Below are positions 1-10,908 of a stretch of DNA of 64,000 nucleotides, piece by piece; the stretch's first letter is position 1; each line of letters begins with the position of its first letter. The notes beneath the pieces were generated by a model. The model was not told the origin of the DNA. It saw only the letters and a list, made by a program, of their open reading frames with translations, and did not search any database. Origin of the DNA: Dimargaris cristalligena (Eukaryota > Kickxellomycota > Dimargaritomycetes > Dimargaritales > Dimargaritaceae). The stretch is taken from the NCBI GenBank assembly GCA_027576995.1, contig JANBQC010000004.1, forward strand, positions 111,843 to 175,842. Direction: 5' to 3'. The translations under genes and the position numbers were made by a program.

Positions 1-1031
1 TTTGTTTTTTTGGGGGGGTGGAAATGGTACCAGGGAGAAAGAAGGGAAGATTTCCGTGGAATAAAGCGGAGTAGCATCAACGAATAGTATATATATATAT
101 ATATTCATACGGCGACGGACTATTTTTGCGGGAAGAGTTCCTCGTTTACACCCCCCTTGTAAAATACCCTTCGATCGTATCTCTGGTGCGCACCCGCTTG
201 CTCTGAGAAACGGGTCAATTTGAGCCGATTGGTTCGGCTAGTGTGGTGCAAGACAGTTGGAGGAAATTGACGGCAGAGAAAAGGACCCATACATCTGAGA
301 ACCTTCCGTTGCCAGGGTACTACCAATAAGTGCAACATAAGGCATAGTCCGCTATTCATTACCACAGTGTCAGTGTGCCTTTACTTCACCCTTCCCCGTC
401 TCGTCCCTTTTCTTTATTCGGGTATCCAAGCCAATGTGACTCGCTGAGCACCAATAGTTTACCCGCCGCCCTAATCCTCATCTATCAATGACCCAGTCCC
501 CCTCTCGATTAATTAAACTTGTAGGTATCTACTAAGGCCAGTGTTATACACAGGATTGCCAATCGACACCTCAAGCGCTAGCACAAGGGCATGTGCATCG
601 GGGGACCTTTCGCTGCGCTATCCCATTTCATTTCCCTAGGCAGTTCCCTCAAATCTACTTCCTAGAGGTATGAATGACCGAATTTCCGCTGCCTATAAAT
701 ACCGTCTCGTATCCCGCTAGTCAATCATTATCCCAAACAGCTTCATCTTCCCGTCGCTCTCCCCCTACCCACCCCTTGTTTTGGATACTGCTAGAGTGGT
801 TTCGTTCCCTCGCACTCGCTCGACTTCCCAGCCTCTCTCTCTCTCTCTCTTTACAGGTAACCTATTGTCCGACCCTCCTTATATTATCGTTTTCCGACCA
901 AAATTATCCGGTTGGGCTATTTGACCCGCTAGATAACGACCCCACAAACCCCCTATCCTATTAAGTGCTTACCGTGTTCATTTTATAGTGAAAAACCCCA
1001 ACAAAAAGCATCGATACCAACTCTAGTGAAA
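1..1031. other. Non-coding left flank and leader of the first gene
   Basis: No supportable gene is seen up to 1031. A (TA)n microsatellite lies at 88-104. A TATAAATA box at 694-701 and a CT-rich tract around 833-851 look like the promoter and leader of the secreted-protein gene starting at 1032. A 96-codon open frame over 674-964 is pyrimidine-rich and has no credible protein character. Confidence 0.6.
694..701 (+). promoter_or_regulatory. TATA box upstream of secreted-protein gene
   Basis: TATAAATA lies 338 bases before the ATG at 1032 and is followed by a pyrimidine-rich leader. The same arrangement precedes the genes at 11437, 14659 and 35703. Confidence 0.5.
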
Positions 1032-1868
1032 ATGAAGGTTCAGCTGTCCCTATCCATTCTTGCTCTGGCCGTCGTGTCCACATACGCAGCCCCCTCTAAT
1101 CCGGGCGGTGACGAAAACACCAATCAGAATAGTAACGGCCCACAATTCAACTCTGATACATTCAACAGTTACAACCCCTACCCAAACGGCCAACCCGGGT
1201 ACTCGGCTGGCGGAAGCCAGGGTGGATTTAGACCCATGGACTGGAATTTACTGCAACAAGGGCAAATCCAAGGTTCGTTGAATTCGCCGCCGAGTGCGGC
1301 CAACGGATACGGATACGGATACGCGCCCCCCCATATATCGTCATTTTCTGGCCAGGGGCCTACTGGTGGTTTAGGTGGGCAGGCTGGGTCTTATGGAGGA
1401 TCTAGCCAGGTATCTACAGACAGTCAGTATAAAGGCATGTGGAACCACCTTTCCCAAATCGGCGTTGGTGAAAAGGCTAAATCCACTCAAGACTTATCCG
1501 CCTATAAAGGACAATTCGGACCTGCCGATCCGACGCCCTATACTATAGCGGCCAAACCCCCGCCATTTTCCCCGCCTATTATGAACCAATCGGGTCTGAA
1601 CAACGAATTCGATGGTGCAAAGGGGGCCAACCAAACCAGCTGGGGCTCTCCGAGTAAGAATGCGGAGAACAAATATGAAGAAGCTTTCGTCAAAGAGAGG
1701 AAGAGGGATCGAGTTTTGGGCTGGTTCCGTAGCAGGCCTGGTCCCCAAGACGAAAGTAGTCAAGCTACCCAGACTCCCAATGAAACTGCCGCCCAACCCC
1801 AAGAACCATCCAAACGAGAGCGTTTTAGAAATTTGTTTAGAAGCACCAAGGGGCCAACTGACCAATAG
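1032..1868 (+). CDS. Secreted Gly/Asn/Ser/Pro-rich protein with duplicated dibasic motif
   Basis: A 278-residue protein of no family I recognise. The start is the ATG at 1032; the GTG two codons earlier is not a eukaryotic start. Residues 1-20 form a signal peptide (MKVQLSLSILALAV..., then AAPS). Residues 25-130 are disordered and rich in Gly, Asn, Gln, Pro and Ser, with a GYGYGY run. The C-terminal third turns basic and holds two copies of a 17-residue unit: KRDRVLGWFRSRPGPQD at about 224-240 and KRERFRNLFRSTKGPTD at about 261-277. Each begins with Lys-Arg, a possible Kex2 (kexin) site, so secreted peptides may be released; that is inference. No introns are needed. A TATAAATA box lies 338 bases upstream. 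It could equally be a cell-wall protein or a secreted effector. Confidence 0.75.
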   Translation: MKVQLSLSILALAVVSTYAAPSNPGGDENTNQNSNGPQFNSDTFNSYNPYPNGQPGYSAGGSQGGFRPMDWNLLQQGQIQGSLNSPPSAANGYGYGYAPPHISSFSGQGPTGGLGGQAGSYGGSSQVSTDSQYKGMWNHLSQIGVGEKAKSTQDLSAYKGQFGPADPTPYTIAAKPPPFSPPIMNQSGLNNEFDGAKGANQTSWGSPSKNAENKYEEAFVKERKRDRVLGWFRSRPGPQDESSQATQTPNETAAQPQEPSKRERFRNLFRSTKGPTDQ

Positions 1869-3018
1869 TCGAATTATTCTCGACTACCTTCTGGTGACAA
1901 TTGGCCTTGGCGTTTGAAATGATAAAACCGGCGTAGAACTACTAACTTGTGTTTACCTTTATATTTACACCAAGTCTTGCCGGCAGTTTTCTTCCATTAT
2001 GGTGATCGAATATTATATATTTAAAATTATATCTATACCTTAGGTGAAGTAAGGAATCTCATAAAATTTAATTAAAAGCGAATTATTTATCGAAGACATG
2101 AAAAACTCAAGCATTAACATAGCCAGGGCGGTGGTAAAATAATAATAGGGAGAACGACTCGGCTGGTTTACATAGATGATGTTCAATATAATCGTACACA
2201 ATTCTAAACGATAGGATCCGGAACAGGTGGTGACACTTTTCTTTCTAAATATGCTATATCTGCCCCATTAATTAGGTGACATCTAACTCAACTATATAAT
2301 ACTTTGAATGTAATGTATGTGAAATAAGGGATAGCTTTATTTTTACAAAAACTATGTTACCTCAAGCGGATTTTACGTTACAGGATTAGATTAAACCTAT
2401 CGGATGTCCATAGTACTCAGCCCTGACTAAAAGGGGGCGCATTCGCAGTACCAGGCTACTTGGATGCCATGCTAACAAGCAACTTCGGATATTATGAACA
2501 CCTATGACTACATAGTCTAGATTGGAACTGATGGTGGGGAAGTAGGCTTAAATATCTTTTCAATCTGTGTGTATAAAACTACCCCATGCCAACTTGCCCC
2601 AATTGTGCACTACTTAAAACGGCCCCATTTTTAATATAGATATAGTCTATGCGTGGCTGTTAAACATAAACTGAGTATAGTGCCAGCGTAATTACAGATC
2701 CCTTGGACTGTCTACTTAAATAGGTTTTTTGGGGACATGTTTGAAGTTATTTATGTATAATTATATCTGTGTGGAATCAATCAATGTGAAATTACAATAA
2801 ACCGGGATGGCGATGGTGCTTATAAAGGAATACACCAGTCTCACACTCCTCAATAGCTTTGACTATCAAGGCTGGGCTGTGTAGAAGTTGAGCGAATGTG
2901 AATGAAGAATGGCGAGAATCATATGTTTATTAAGAAGGGGGAAGTAAACACAGTGGGTAGTGTATATATATATATATAGAAAGGGCCTTCTTATATGCTT
3001 AACTGTAATCCAACACGA
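1869..3018. other. Intergenic, AT-rich
   Basis: About 1.15 kb between the end of the secreted-protein gene and the stop of the thiolase gene, which is read from the other strand. No coding signal was seen. A (TA)n microsatellite occupies 2963-2978, just beyond the thiolase stop. Confidence 0.6.
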
Positions 3019-4221
3019 TTAAGCCATGTTCTCAATCACGATACTGATACCCTGACCACCCCCGATACAGGCGGCACCGACCGCAAACTGTTTGCCGGTT
3101 TGGTTAAGCCGGTGGGTCAGATGGGCCATGATACGGGCCCCGGAAGCGCCGAGGGGGTGGCCCAAAGCGATGGCACCGCCATTGACGTTCGTCTTGGCCC
3201 GGTCGAGGCCGAGTTCCTTTTCGACGGCCAAGTACTGGGCGGCGAAGGCCTCGTTGACTTCGACCAGGTCCATATCGGACAGGGACTTCTGGGCCTTTTC
3301 CAGTGCCGCGCGGATGGCGGGGACGGGACCGATGCCCATGAGGGTGGGTTCGACCCCCACCGAGTGGTAGGAAACAATGCGGGCGAGGGGCTTAAGGCCG
3401 TATTTCTCGACGGCTTCGGCGCTGGCGACCACCACGGCAGCGGCTCCGTCACTAATCCCGGAGGCATTCCCGGCAGATACCAGACCGGTGTCCTTGACGA
3501 ACACGGAGGCCAGTTTCTGGAGGCTCTCCAGCGTGGTTTGCGGGCGGGGGTGTTCGTCAATGGTGAAGGCTTCGGTGACCCCGCGCTTACGGGTGTTGAC
3601 GGTGACGGGGGCTATTTCCGCATCGAACACGCCCTGTTCGTGGGCCGCGGCCCAACGTTGCTGACTGGTCAGGGCGTACGCGTCGCAGTCGGCACGGGTA
3701 ATACCGTACTGGGCGCCGAGCTTTTCGGCGGTGATCCCCATGGGCGTGGGGCTGGGGTAGCGGTCGACTAAAGAGGCGGCCAAGGTATCCTCGAGTTTCT
3801 GGTCCACGCCGTACCGGGTCCCCCAGCGCACCCCGCGCAGGGCATACGGTGCCTGACTCATGTTTTCGGCCCCCCCGGTCAGAACCACCGAGGCGTCCCC
3901 GGAGCGGATTTCCTGTACGGCGTTGATGATGCTCTGGAACCCGGAGCCGCACAGTCGGTTGACGGTGAGGGCGGGGGTTTCGATAGGCAGACCGGCCCGC
4001 AGACCGACATGGCGAGCGAGGTAGGGGGCGTCAGGAGAGGTGTGGGTGACATTGCCCACAATGACGGAATCGACCGGAGTGCCCGCGGGCAGGCCGGCGA
4101 GGGCGGCTTTGCTGGCCAGGCCACCGAGCTCATTCGCGGTCAGGTCCTTGAGTTTACCGCCGAAAGCACCGAAAGGGGTACGCTTGGCGGCAACGATGTA
4201 AACTTGGCGAGCAGCAGTCAT
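3019..4221 (-). CDS. ACAA2: Mitochondrial 3-ketoacyl-CoA thiolase (acetyl-CoA acyltransferase 2 type)
   Basis: A 400-residue thiolase that catalyses the last step of fatty-acid beta-oxidation, splitting 3-ketoacyl-CoA with CoA to give acetyl-CoA. It runs close to full length against animal ACAA2 (397 residues), opening with VAAKRTPFGAFGG. The acyl-accepting nucleophile is Cys91 in NRLCGSGFQS, the NEAFA motif is at 323-327, His355 is in GGAIALGHPLGASG and the second catalytic Cys385 is in ACIGGGQG. The ATG at 4221 is chosen because family similarity begins within ten residues; the open frame upstream (to 4341) has only non-ATG starts and a Pro/Leu-rich, leader-like composition. There is no C-terminal peroxisomal SKL-type signal (it ends ENMA), which fits a mitochondrial enzyme. 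Mammalian ACAA2 is imported with an uncleaved N-terminus, so the missing presequence is not odd. Intronless and GC-rich at third positions. Confidence 0.95.
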   Translation of the reverse strand: MTAARQVYIVAAKRTPFGAFGGKLKDLTANELGGLASKAALAGLPAGTPVDSVIVGNVTHTSPDAPYLARHVGLRAGLPIETPALTVNRLCGSGFQSIINAVQEIRSGDASVVLTGGAENMSQAPYALRGVRWGTRYGVDQKLEDTLAASLVDRYPSPTPMGITAEKLGAQYGITRADCDAYALTSQQRWAAAHEQGVFDAEIAPVTVNTRKRGVTEAFTIDEHPRPQTTLESLQKLASVFVKDTGLVSAGNASGISDGAAAVVVASAEAVEKYGLKPLARIVSYHSVGVEPTLMGIGPVPAIRAALEKAQKSLSDMDLVEVNEAFAAQYLAVEKELGLDRAKTNVNGGAIALGHPLGASGARIMAHLTHRLNQTGKQFAVGAACIGGGQGISIVIENMA

Positions 4222-5577
4222 GGCGGTGGTATAGAGTGCCGGAGAGAGGTTTAAAGGAGGCGGGGGGAGTGGAGTATAGAGTATAAGATAGAGGAGGGAG
4301 AGGGATACAAAGGAGGGGTCTACGGGAGGATAGTCACACACACAGTTGAGCGTTCAGGGTTCGGGAGGGGTATATACAGCAGCTGTGTAAGCCAGGTCTA
4401 AGTAAAAGAATACAGAGCAGGTGGTAGTCCTTTTAGTAGGCACTGGCGCAAGGCCACTATTTATACCTCTTATCTATCCCCAACCATGCTGTGCTCTAAT
4501 CCTCATCTCTTGTTCAGCAATATCAGATGCATACACGTCATTCCCACCCAGCTAACGAGAGAGAGAGACCGCCTAGCTAGCATTCCTAAGCACGTCCTCT
4601 CCAATAATTGGCACATGCTAAAAATCTCTTATGGGTAGGAGGGGCCCTCCGCCTACTTACCAGCCAGGCACTATTACCCAGTCACGTCCACATTTAATTA
4701 ATTGCACTGGAGTGTCTTACTACTATCGGCGGTTTCACATGGACCGGTGCTCCTTATAGCTCCTCCCCTCCTCGCCTTGCCAATAGCCAACTAACAGTCA
4801 ATGCCCAACTATCTGCGACGAACAAGTATCGTGTGACCAGCTCGACCCTTTATTGTCCGAAGCCCGGTGGTGGGTAGGAAATTCGCCTTTCAATCGGGAA
4901 ATATTATAGTAAATAATGTCATTGAACTGCAGGAAGACTTGGGATATGGCACCCTCCTACGTTGTCTCGCATCTATGCTCGATGTATCCGTATTTTAATA
5001 TCCTGGGCTTACGCCTTGGGCGCTTTACCTAGATCTTCTATTCCTTAGCCTCCCATGGGCTTTACCAGCCCTGGTGTCCCAGGGGACATGGCAGTGCTGT
5101 TATCTTTTGAGGTACGTATGCCTGTTATAGAGCACCCCTCCTCTAACCCTGAGGGATACCATAACCTCGAATACTTCCTCTTATAAATCAGTATGGTTCA
5201 CGTGATCGGTATTGGTGGAGTTAATAATAATGGAGGAACAAATCACTTAACCAGACCAGACCCTACAGAGAGAGTTTGGGGCACTATTATCAGAGAAATG
5301 CACCATGGTGGATAATGGTGTAGAATATAGGGGATCTGCTTCAGCAACTACCAAAGGGGAAGGGTGGGGTGGTGGTGAGTCTAGCCGAGCAGCAGCAGCA
5401 AGACCCACTTGATTTGGAAACAGCCTTGAATCCAACACCAATGAAGCTGCCATTCTCCATACCCACTAAACGAAGCTTACTTATCTAGAAGCGTGGACCT
5501 ACCGTATATTGATCGGTGCCTTTACCATTTCCCTATTCGTCCCCCGTGTTGTATTATTGTTCCTTTATTTAGCTACC
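4222..5577. other. Divergent promoter region between thiolase and bS18m genes
   Basis: About 1.36 kb between two divergently read genes, so it should hold both promoters. GA-rich tracts (CT-rich on the thiolase strand) lie at 4235-4320 before the thiolase ATG. No coding segment, RNA gene or repeat was recognised. Confidence 0.6.
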
Positions 5578-6069
5578 ATGTCGTTCCTCGGTCTTCGCAC
5601 CACTCTGACCCGCACGCTATCCCAGCCGTTTGCCCTGGTCCGCCGGGCCCAGAGTTCCTACCAGCGGCCACCCGGCCAGCCGCAACCGCTGTCGAGCATC
5701 GTGGAATCTTCTTCCCATCTCCAACCCCGCATGCACACCCTTAACCAGTACCAAGTGCGTTTCTCGCGGGGTGCGCTTTACGATCCCCGTTCCCTCGATG
5801 AACGGCTCCACCAGCGCAAGACTCCCGCCAATAAACTGCGTCGTAACCCCCAAAGCGATCGGTTTACCGCCAAGAAAATGAACCCACTGCACGAGTACAA
5901 GAGTATCAATATGCTGAGCAATTACGTGTCCGTTATGGGTCGCATTAAACCCCGTACCCAGACCGGTCTAACCAACAAGAACCAGCGCCTTGTAGCTAAG
6001 GCTATTCGCCGGGCTCGCTCCTTCGGGTTATTGCCCATTACTTACAAGGCCCACGCCAAGTTCTTTTAA
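5578..6069 (+). CDS. RSM18: Mitochondrial small-subunit ribosomal protein bS18m
   Basis: A 163-residue protein of the mitochondrial ribosome small subunit. The ATG at 5578 gives an Arg/Ser/Thr/Leu-rich, acid-free N-terminus (MSFLGLRTTLTRTLSQPF...), as expected for a matrix-targeting presequence. The conserved bS18 core is the C-terminal third: YKSINMLSNYVSVMGRIKPR followed by RTQTGLTNKNQRLVAKAIRR and ARSFGLLPIT. This matches bacterial S18 (YKDIATLKNYI..., KRARYLSLLPYT) in order and spacing. The 60-80 residue extension before the core is usual in fungal mitoribosomal S18. A polyadenylation-like AATAAA sits at 6168-6173. The gene is intronless and converges on the small-protein gene at 6515-7008. 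Confidence 0.9.
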   Translation: MSFLGLRTTLTRTLSQPFALVRRAQSSYQRPPGQPQPLSSIVESSSHLQPRMHTLNQYQVRFSRGALYDPRSLDERLHQRKTPANKLRRNPQSDRFTAKKMNPLHEYKSINMLSNYVSVMGRIKPRTQTGLTNKNQRLVAKAIRRARSFGLLPITYKAHAKFF

Positions 6070-6514
6070 ACGCATTGGTCTATAGATCATCATGAGGCCT
6101 GCGCTGGATTACATATCAATTCAGACTATTCTTCCGGGGATACGAGACCGGTTATTATTCTTATTTTAATAAAAAGGAACCTAGTCGCTTAGATTAATAA
6201 ATAGTTTGGTCTTTACACCTAATCTCTTCAATTCCCTAGGTGCTATTACTGTGCCCATCCAATAGGGCCAACTCAGTTCTCTATACTTAATGGGGTCAGG
6301 TGAAAATCGGCCTGGTTTATATGATACATCAAAATAAAATAAAAATCATTCTCTAGGCGAAGTGGGTAAAGAAGGTGCTTGCAAGCGGCTGGTCCATAAT
6401 TAACGGTAAAATAAGGCCCCCCAGTGGGGCGGGGCTAGAGAGGCAGGCGCAGTCCGAGTCGGAGCATTCGGGATACCATATGCAGCCTGGATCGGGGACG
6501 GGGAGGTATTATTT
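6070..6514. other. Short convergent intergenic region
   Basis: Shared 3' region of two convergent genes, with AATAAA at 6168-6173 for the plus-strand gene. Nothing else seen. Confidence 0.6.
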
Positions 6515-7008
6515 CTACTCGGCGCTCTGCTCATCCTGCAGGGCCTTTTCACGCTTCTCGCGCATCAGCATCAGCTCCTTGTACCGCATATTGAAGATGA
6601 GTTCCTGGTCTTCACGGAACCCCTTATACCAGTAGCCGAGGCCTCCACCCAGGGTCATGTAGATGCTGTATCCGGTCATGCCTGTGGAGGGGAAGTAATA
6701 AACGGGGGACCATATAGAAGAGCTGACAGTGGGTTTGTTAATAGGGGTATGGTGAATGCAGTAGCCTGGGTAGAACATATGGGAAAGGATTGTTGCGGGG
6801 GATAGGTAGGTCGTACGGGCCAGTTTCCTAGCGACCCGAATCGTATAGGGTTGTGATTGTACGCAGGCTCTGCTGGTCGTGGTCATGGGAGGGGTATGGA
6901 AGGAAGATTGCACTTACTTTCAAAGAAGGGACGGTTCATCAGCCCCATGGAGAACATACGGCCAAAGAAGCCGAAGCCCATACCAGTCAGGATAGCGGTG
7001 AAGGACAT
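6515..7008 (-). CDS. Small two-exon membrane protein, probably mitochondrial
   Basis: Exon 1 is 7008..6918 (30 codons plus 1 base). The intron is 6917..6682 (236 nt; donor GTAAGT, acceptor CTCCACAG). Exon 2 is 6681..6515. The exons total 258 nt, giving 85 residues. The split codon A|GC restores one frame, and the sequence upstream of the acceptor in exon 2's frame is not protein-like. Residues 1-30 are hydrophobic and Gly/Phe/Met-rich (FGFFGRMFSMGL, then NRPFF). A second hydrophobic stretch follows (GYSIYMTLGGGLGYWYKG). The last 30 residues form a charged helix ending REKREKALQDEQSAE. This build resembles fungal respiratory-chain accessory subunits and similar inner-membrane proteins, but I cannot name the family. 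The intron model is well supported; the function is not. Confidence 0.65.
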
Positions 7009-8264
7009 GTTGGTGGGTGTTGCGGAGGGGACTGCAGAAGAGTGTGTGGGGAGGGGGAAAGTGTTGGCGGGGGGGATCTAGCCGGGGAGAGCGGGAATTA
7101 AATAAAAGAGCTTGAATTTCGCTGGAATGGACAATGAAGATGCGGAGGATTGATGGAAAGTACGAGCAGCTGGATTCACCGGTGGGGGGAGTTTGTGTGC
7201 TTCGATCGGAATGGGTAGATTATGTGGTGGTCTGGCTATTCCAACTGCCCCCATTCATTTCCTCTCGCTCTCTCTCTCTCGCTCTCTCTCTCTCGCTCTC
7301 TCTCTCTCGTTCATGCAATGGGTATTAATGACGCTGGACGGGGCCCTCCATATTTAGTAGTGGGGGAAGAGGCCTCCTAGCTTAGCAGGCCACAAGGCAT
7401 ATGGGTGAGTAATGTAATACACCCTTTTCTCCCCATTCTAGCCTACAGGGTGAAATATATATTAGGTCACCTGACTACCTAAAGACCCCGTCAGACTAGG
7501 GGAATCAATGCAATTTCGGCTCACGTTACCACCATGGCAAACCCGTGACCTCCTGGGGGACAGTGGATGAAACCTCCCATAGCTGAGACAATCTCCGGCC
7601 TAGACCATCCATTTGCATACTGCATATAACCCACGCCCACGCTAACTGAGTTTCTCGCATTGGCAGTGAAAAAATTTTACTAGCGAAAAAAGGGAACAGA
7701 AATGTACAGGTGTAATCTGCCACGGTTCACTATGGGAGATTTTAGATTCTACAGGCACTCGTCAGGCTATTTTTTTCACCGTTGGAAAAAGAACAGACGT
7801 TACTACATACACCGGATTCTGGTTATTTGGCCCTCTTTAGCCCTACCGGCTCACTATAGGCGCCATATGCTATGGAGAGGGGGTAGTGGCGACATTATTG
7901 TATAGCGGCGGCTACACCCGTGTAGAAAAAAAATAAGCGGGCAGGAATTTAAAAGTACCCATGGGTCGAGGAAATGGGCGGGAAGCGGGGCCTCTCAATG
8001 GCTGATTATAGAGGGTTACGGGGGGAGAGTCTCATTAAATGCGCGAGCATAGTAGCCAGGAAAAAGTGGGTGGGTGGTGGGGAAGTTCTATTAGTAGGGC
8101 CTTGGGCCCAGGGCCGATCTGATTTCCTCCTCTTTTAGTTTCTGTTGCAACGGTTTTTACCTACTTGCTTCGTTTGGTGATCGTAACCACACACACTGTG
8201 CATCTGTGCCTATACCCCGTATCCTCCCTTTAACTATACGCTATTTCGTGTAGTTGTGTGAATC
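7009..8264. other. Divergent promoter region with CT microsatellite
   Basis: About 1.26 kb between the small membrane-protein gene (minus) and the Rps9 gene (plus). It contains the CT-rich repeat at 7261-7311. No coding segment recognised. Confidence 0.6.
7261..7311 (+). repeat. (CT)n-rich microsatellite
   Basis: About 50 bases of nearly pure CT units interrupted by single CG steps, lying between two divergent promoters. Pyrimidine tracts like this recur upstream of other genes in the window. Confidence 0.8.
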
Positions 8265-9235
8265 ATGCCCCCCAGAAACTGCTCCAAGACCTACAAGGTC
8301 CCCCGTCGCCCTTTCGAAAAGGAGCGTCTGGACCAGGAACTGAAGCTGGTCGGTGAATACGGCCTCCGCTGCAAGCGCGAGATCTGGCGTGTGGCCTACA
8401 CCCTGTCCAACATCCGTCGTGCCGCCCGTGAGCTGCTCACTCTGGAGGCCAAGGATCCCCGCCGTCTGTTCGAAGGTAACGCTCTGATCCGTCGTCTGAT
8501 CCGCATCGGAGTGCTCGACGAATCCAAGGCCAAGCTCGATTACGTGCTGGGTCTGAAGATCGAGGACTTTTTGGAACGCCGTCTGCAGACCCAGGTCTTC
8601 AAGCTCGGTCTTGCCAAGTCCATCCACCACGCCCGTGTGCTGATCCGCCAGCGTCACATCCGGTAAGTCTCACTTTGCATCTGTTTCGCGCTGCCCGCTG
8701 AATCGAGTCGGCTGCTCGGTTCCTTCATCTCTTTTCACTTGTCTATTATTATTTTATATATTTATTTGTTACCGCCTCCTTGGTTATACTAGGCAGTGGT
8801 ATATTCTTACTCGAGGGGGCAGGTCGTAGAGTATTTTTACTACTACTACTGGAGCACACCCCCCAATGTCCCTTCCCTTGGATTATCTCTAGTGGAATTA
8901 CCTCCCCCTTTTCCGTTCAGATATATTCTTCCCGATTTGATGGAACCCTGATCCTTACATTTCGGGTCGGCATGGCCCTTTTTATTGACCATCCGAGATC
9001 CACAACTAACCCCATTACCCATCTCTCACTCTATCCCTCCTCGGTATTATTTCCCCTCTCCAGCGTCGGCAAGCAGATGGTCAACGTGCCTTCTTTCATC
9101 GTCCGTCTGGACTCCCAGAAGCACATTGACTTCGCCATCACCTCGCCCTTCGGCGGCGGCCGCCCCGGCCGCGTCAAGCGCAAGAAGCTCCGTAACGCTA
9201 ACGCCAGCGGTGATGCTGACGAAGATGAGGAATAA
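8265..9235 (+). CDS. RPS9: Cytosolic 40S ribosomal protein uS4 (Rps9)
   Basis: A 189-residue protein of the cytosolic small ribosomal subunit, close in length to yeast and human S9. Exon 1 is 8265..8662. The intron is 8663..9063 (401 nt; donor GTAAGT, a CTAAC branch-like element at 9006-9010, acceptor CTCCAG). Exon 2 is 9064..9235. The split codon CG|C gives Arg in [16 protein letters not shown], exactly where family members continue. Signature segments are [20 protein letters not shown] near the start, the S4 RNA-binding region [19 protein letters not shown], then [14 protein letters not shown] and FVVRLD-type [13 protein letters not shown]. The acidic tail GDADEDEE is typical of eukaryotic S9. 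Codons are strongly GC/C-ending, as expected for high expression. AATAAA lies at 9465-9470. Confidence 0.97.
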
Positions 9236-10530
9236 ACGTACCACCACCACAACTCTACAAGCTTTTAAAACTGTGTGTGTGGTGCCTAGGGCCCCGTTTT
9301 CTACCCTGGGCGAAGCCACCTATCCCCCACTACTCTTACCCTACCCTAACCCCCCATCTCCTCTCTTCCGCCCCTTCGCTCAACCCTTCCCCCTCCATAT
9401 TCCCTCCTGTGTCGTGTCGTTATCATATGTACCTCTTCGCTTTTGTTTTATTCGGTGGTTTTAAAATAAAGGCCGGTGGTGTTTTTACCCTATATACCGA
9501 CATACCGCAGCAATCCCCTCTCCCATATTTTCTTTACTTGGTCTTATCTCCCTTAAACACTTGAATTAAGCCTGGTGCCTTGGATGTTATCTAAATAACG
9601 ATATACCATGTTAATATTACTACTGTTCTTACACCCTCGTCCCTATACACACAACTCACACACTACATATTGGGTAGAGCCTCTGCAGTCTAGTAGTGGT
9701 CATGGTTGAGGACCTACCGTGGTGTAGGAGGGTTACTCTCTACTAAGCGAGCGATAGTAATAGTGGTTACTGCGAATGAAATTGTCTCATTAAACGGGGT
9801 TTCAATATGCCCTATAGAGCCAACTCTTAGCGAGGTTTGGTGGATGTCTGGAGCCCCGCTCAATGAGATGAAACCCTTACTGGCTTATCCTTCCGATTTA
9901 CTGGCTACTGCCTTGTTTCGGTCCGAGTTTAATACGAGAAATCGACAGCCTAGATCCGACCGGATTGTCCGTTGTTCGAGACCCTTGTTGGTACAAGATC
10001 CATTGTCTAGTGCGCTTAATAGTAGGCTATATCGACCGGAGGCGAGAGTGTCTAAAAATACGGGAGCCCCCCCGTTGGCTAGAGGTGTAGAGAACGGAGG
10101 GAGATGGGGAAATATACGGAATTGCGATTACCCCTTATCAACAAAAGCTAGGGTGTTCAAGGGAGGGCAGGCCATAGTAAACGCCTATCGAATCTAACCA
10201 TGGATTCTTTGTCATGATGGGCGGCAAGAACAGCAGCGATGGATACTCTGAAGAGAAAAATAGGTAAACTAATGGGGCTTTCCCTCCTCACCTAGAGTCT
10301 GTGTCTATACTGCGATTTTCCTAGCATTTAAACCCACTCCCAATTCGATACAAAGGGTGAATATCAGGTGTTGGGATCCACTGGATTTGCCCCTCCCCCC
10401 CACCAGTGCCCCCTCCTACTCAGGAAATTCGCTTTGGTCGTCGCTAATGAACGCTGGCGAATGGATAACATTCAAGATTTCGTAGCCGTAGCCGCCCCCC
10501 TCCTTTCAGAGGTATTTTGATCGAGGGTGT
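9236..10530. other. Intergenic; one unassigned long open frame
   Basis: After the Rps9 terminator region no recognisable gene is seen. A 163-codon plus-strand open frame at 9706-10197 lacks a nearby ATG start and its translation shows no domain or codon bias, so it is not called. Confidence 0.5.
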
Positions 10531-10665
10531 GGGAGATGTTCAACCAAGCTGTATCGCAAAAGGTTCGTTAGATGAGGAAAATCCTGTTAGTAAAAACGAT
10601 ACCCCTGATTATTTTCCCCTACGCATCTCAATTTAACTCTTATACAATTGGTCCGAATTTCACCC
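10531..10665 (-). mobile_element. Degenerate copy A of the ~140-bp inverted-repeat element family
   Basis: About 135 bp that aligns end to end with the other copies in this window, read in the opposite direction to copies B, D and E. It starts GGGAGATGTTCAACCAAGCT and ends near AATTTCACCC. It is the most diverged copy. No coding capacity, so a MITE-like non-autonomous element is likely. Confidence 0.7.
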
Positions 10666-10900
10666 ACATGCTTAAGGCGGCGTCAAGCACATGGCAGATG
10701 AAACATCATAAAGAAGCGGAGTATCGTAACCCCCACTGTAGCTTCCTTTATCTGGGCCATTCAGATCCCTGAAGGATTGAATCGGGGAGTATCACTGTAG
10801 ACACTGTTAAGTGTTACCCTCCGAGTTAGTAAGGGTGTGTGTGGTAGGGCGGTTGAGTCGCTGGGGTGGGCAGCTCTCCCACCTTCGCAGGTCTAGGCGG

Positions 10901-10908
10901 TATAAATA
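10901..10908 (+). promoter_or_regulatory. TATA box, probable promoter of the 11437 gene
   Basis: TATAAATA preceded by GGCGG, 536 bases before the ATG at 11437. The leader that would follow contains element copy B. Confidence 0.45.

Noticed and set aside
2995..3771. 258-codon plus-strand open frame inside the thiolase gene
   Set aside because: Antisense shadow of a GC-rich coding sequence with complete thiolase motifs on the minus strand.
4222..4341. N-terminal extension of the thiolase frame as a mitochondrial presequence
   Set aside because: No ATG upstream of 4221 in frame; the translation is Pro/Leu-rich with few basic residues, unlike a presequence, and ACAA2 relatives need none.
9706..10197. 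163-codon plus-strand open frame
   Set aside because: It has a non-ATG start, no recognisable domain, and no codon bias different from its surroundings.
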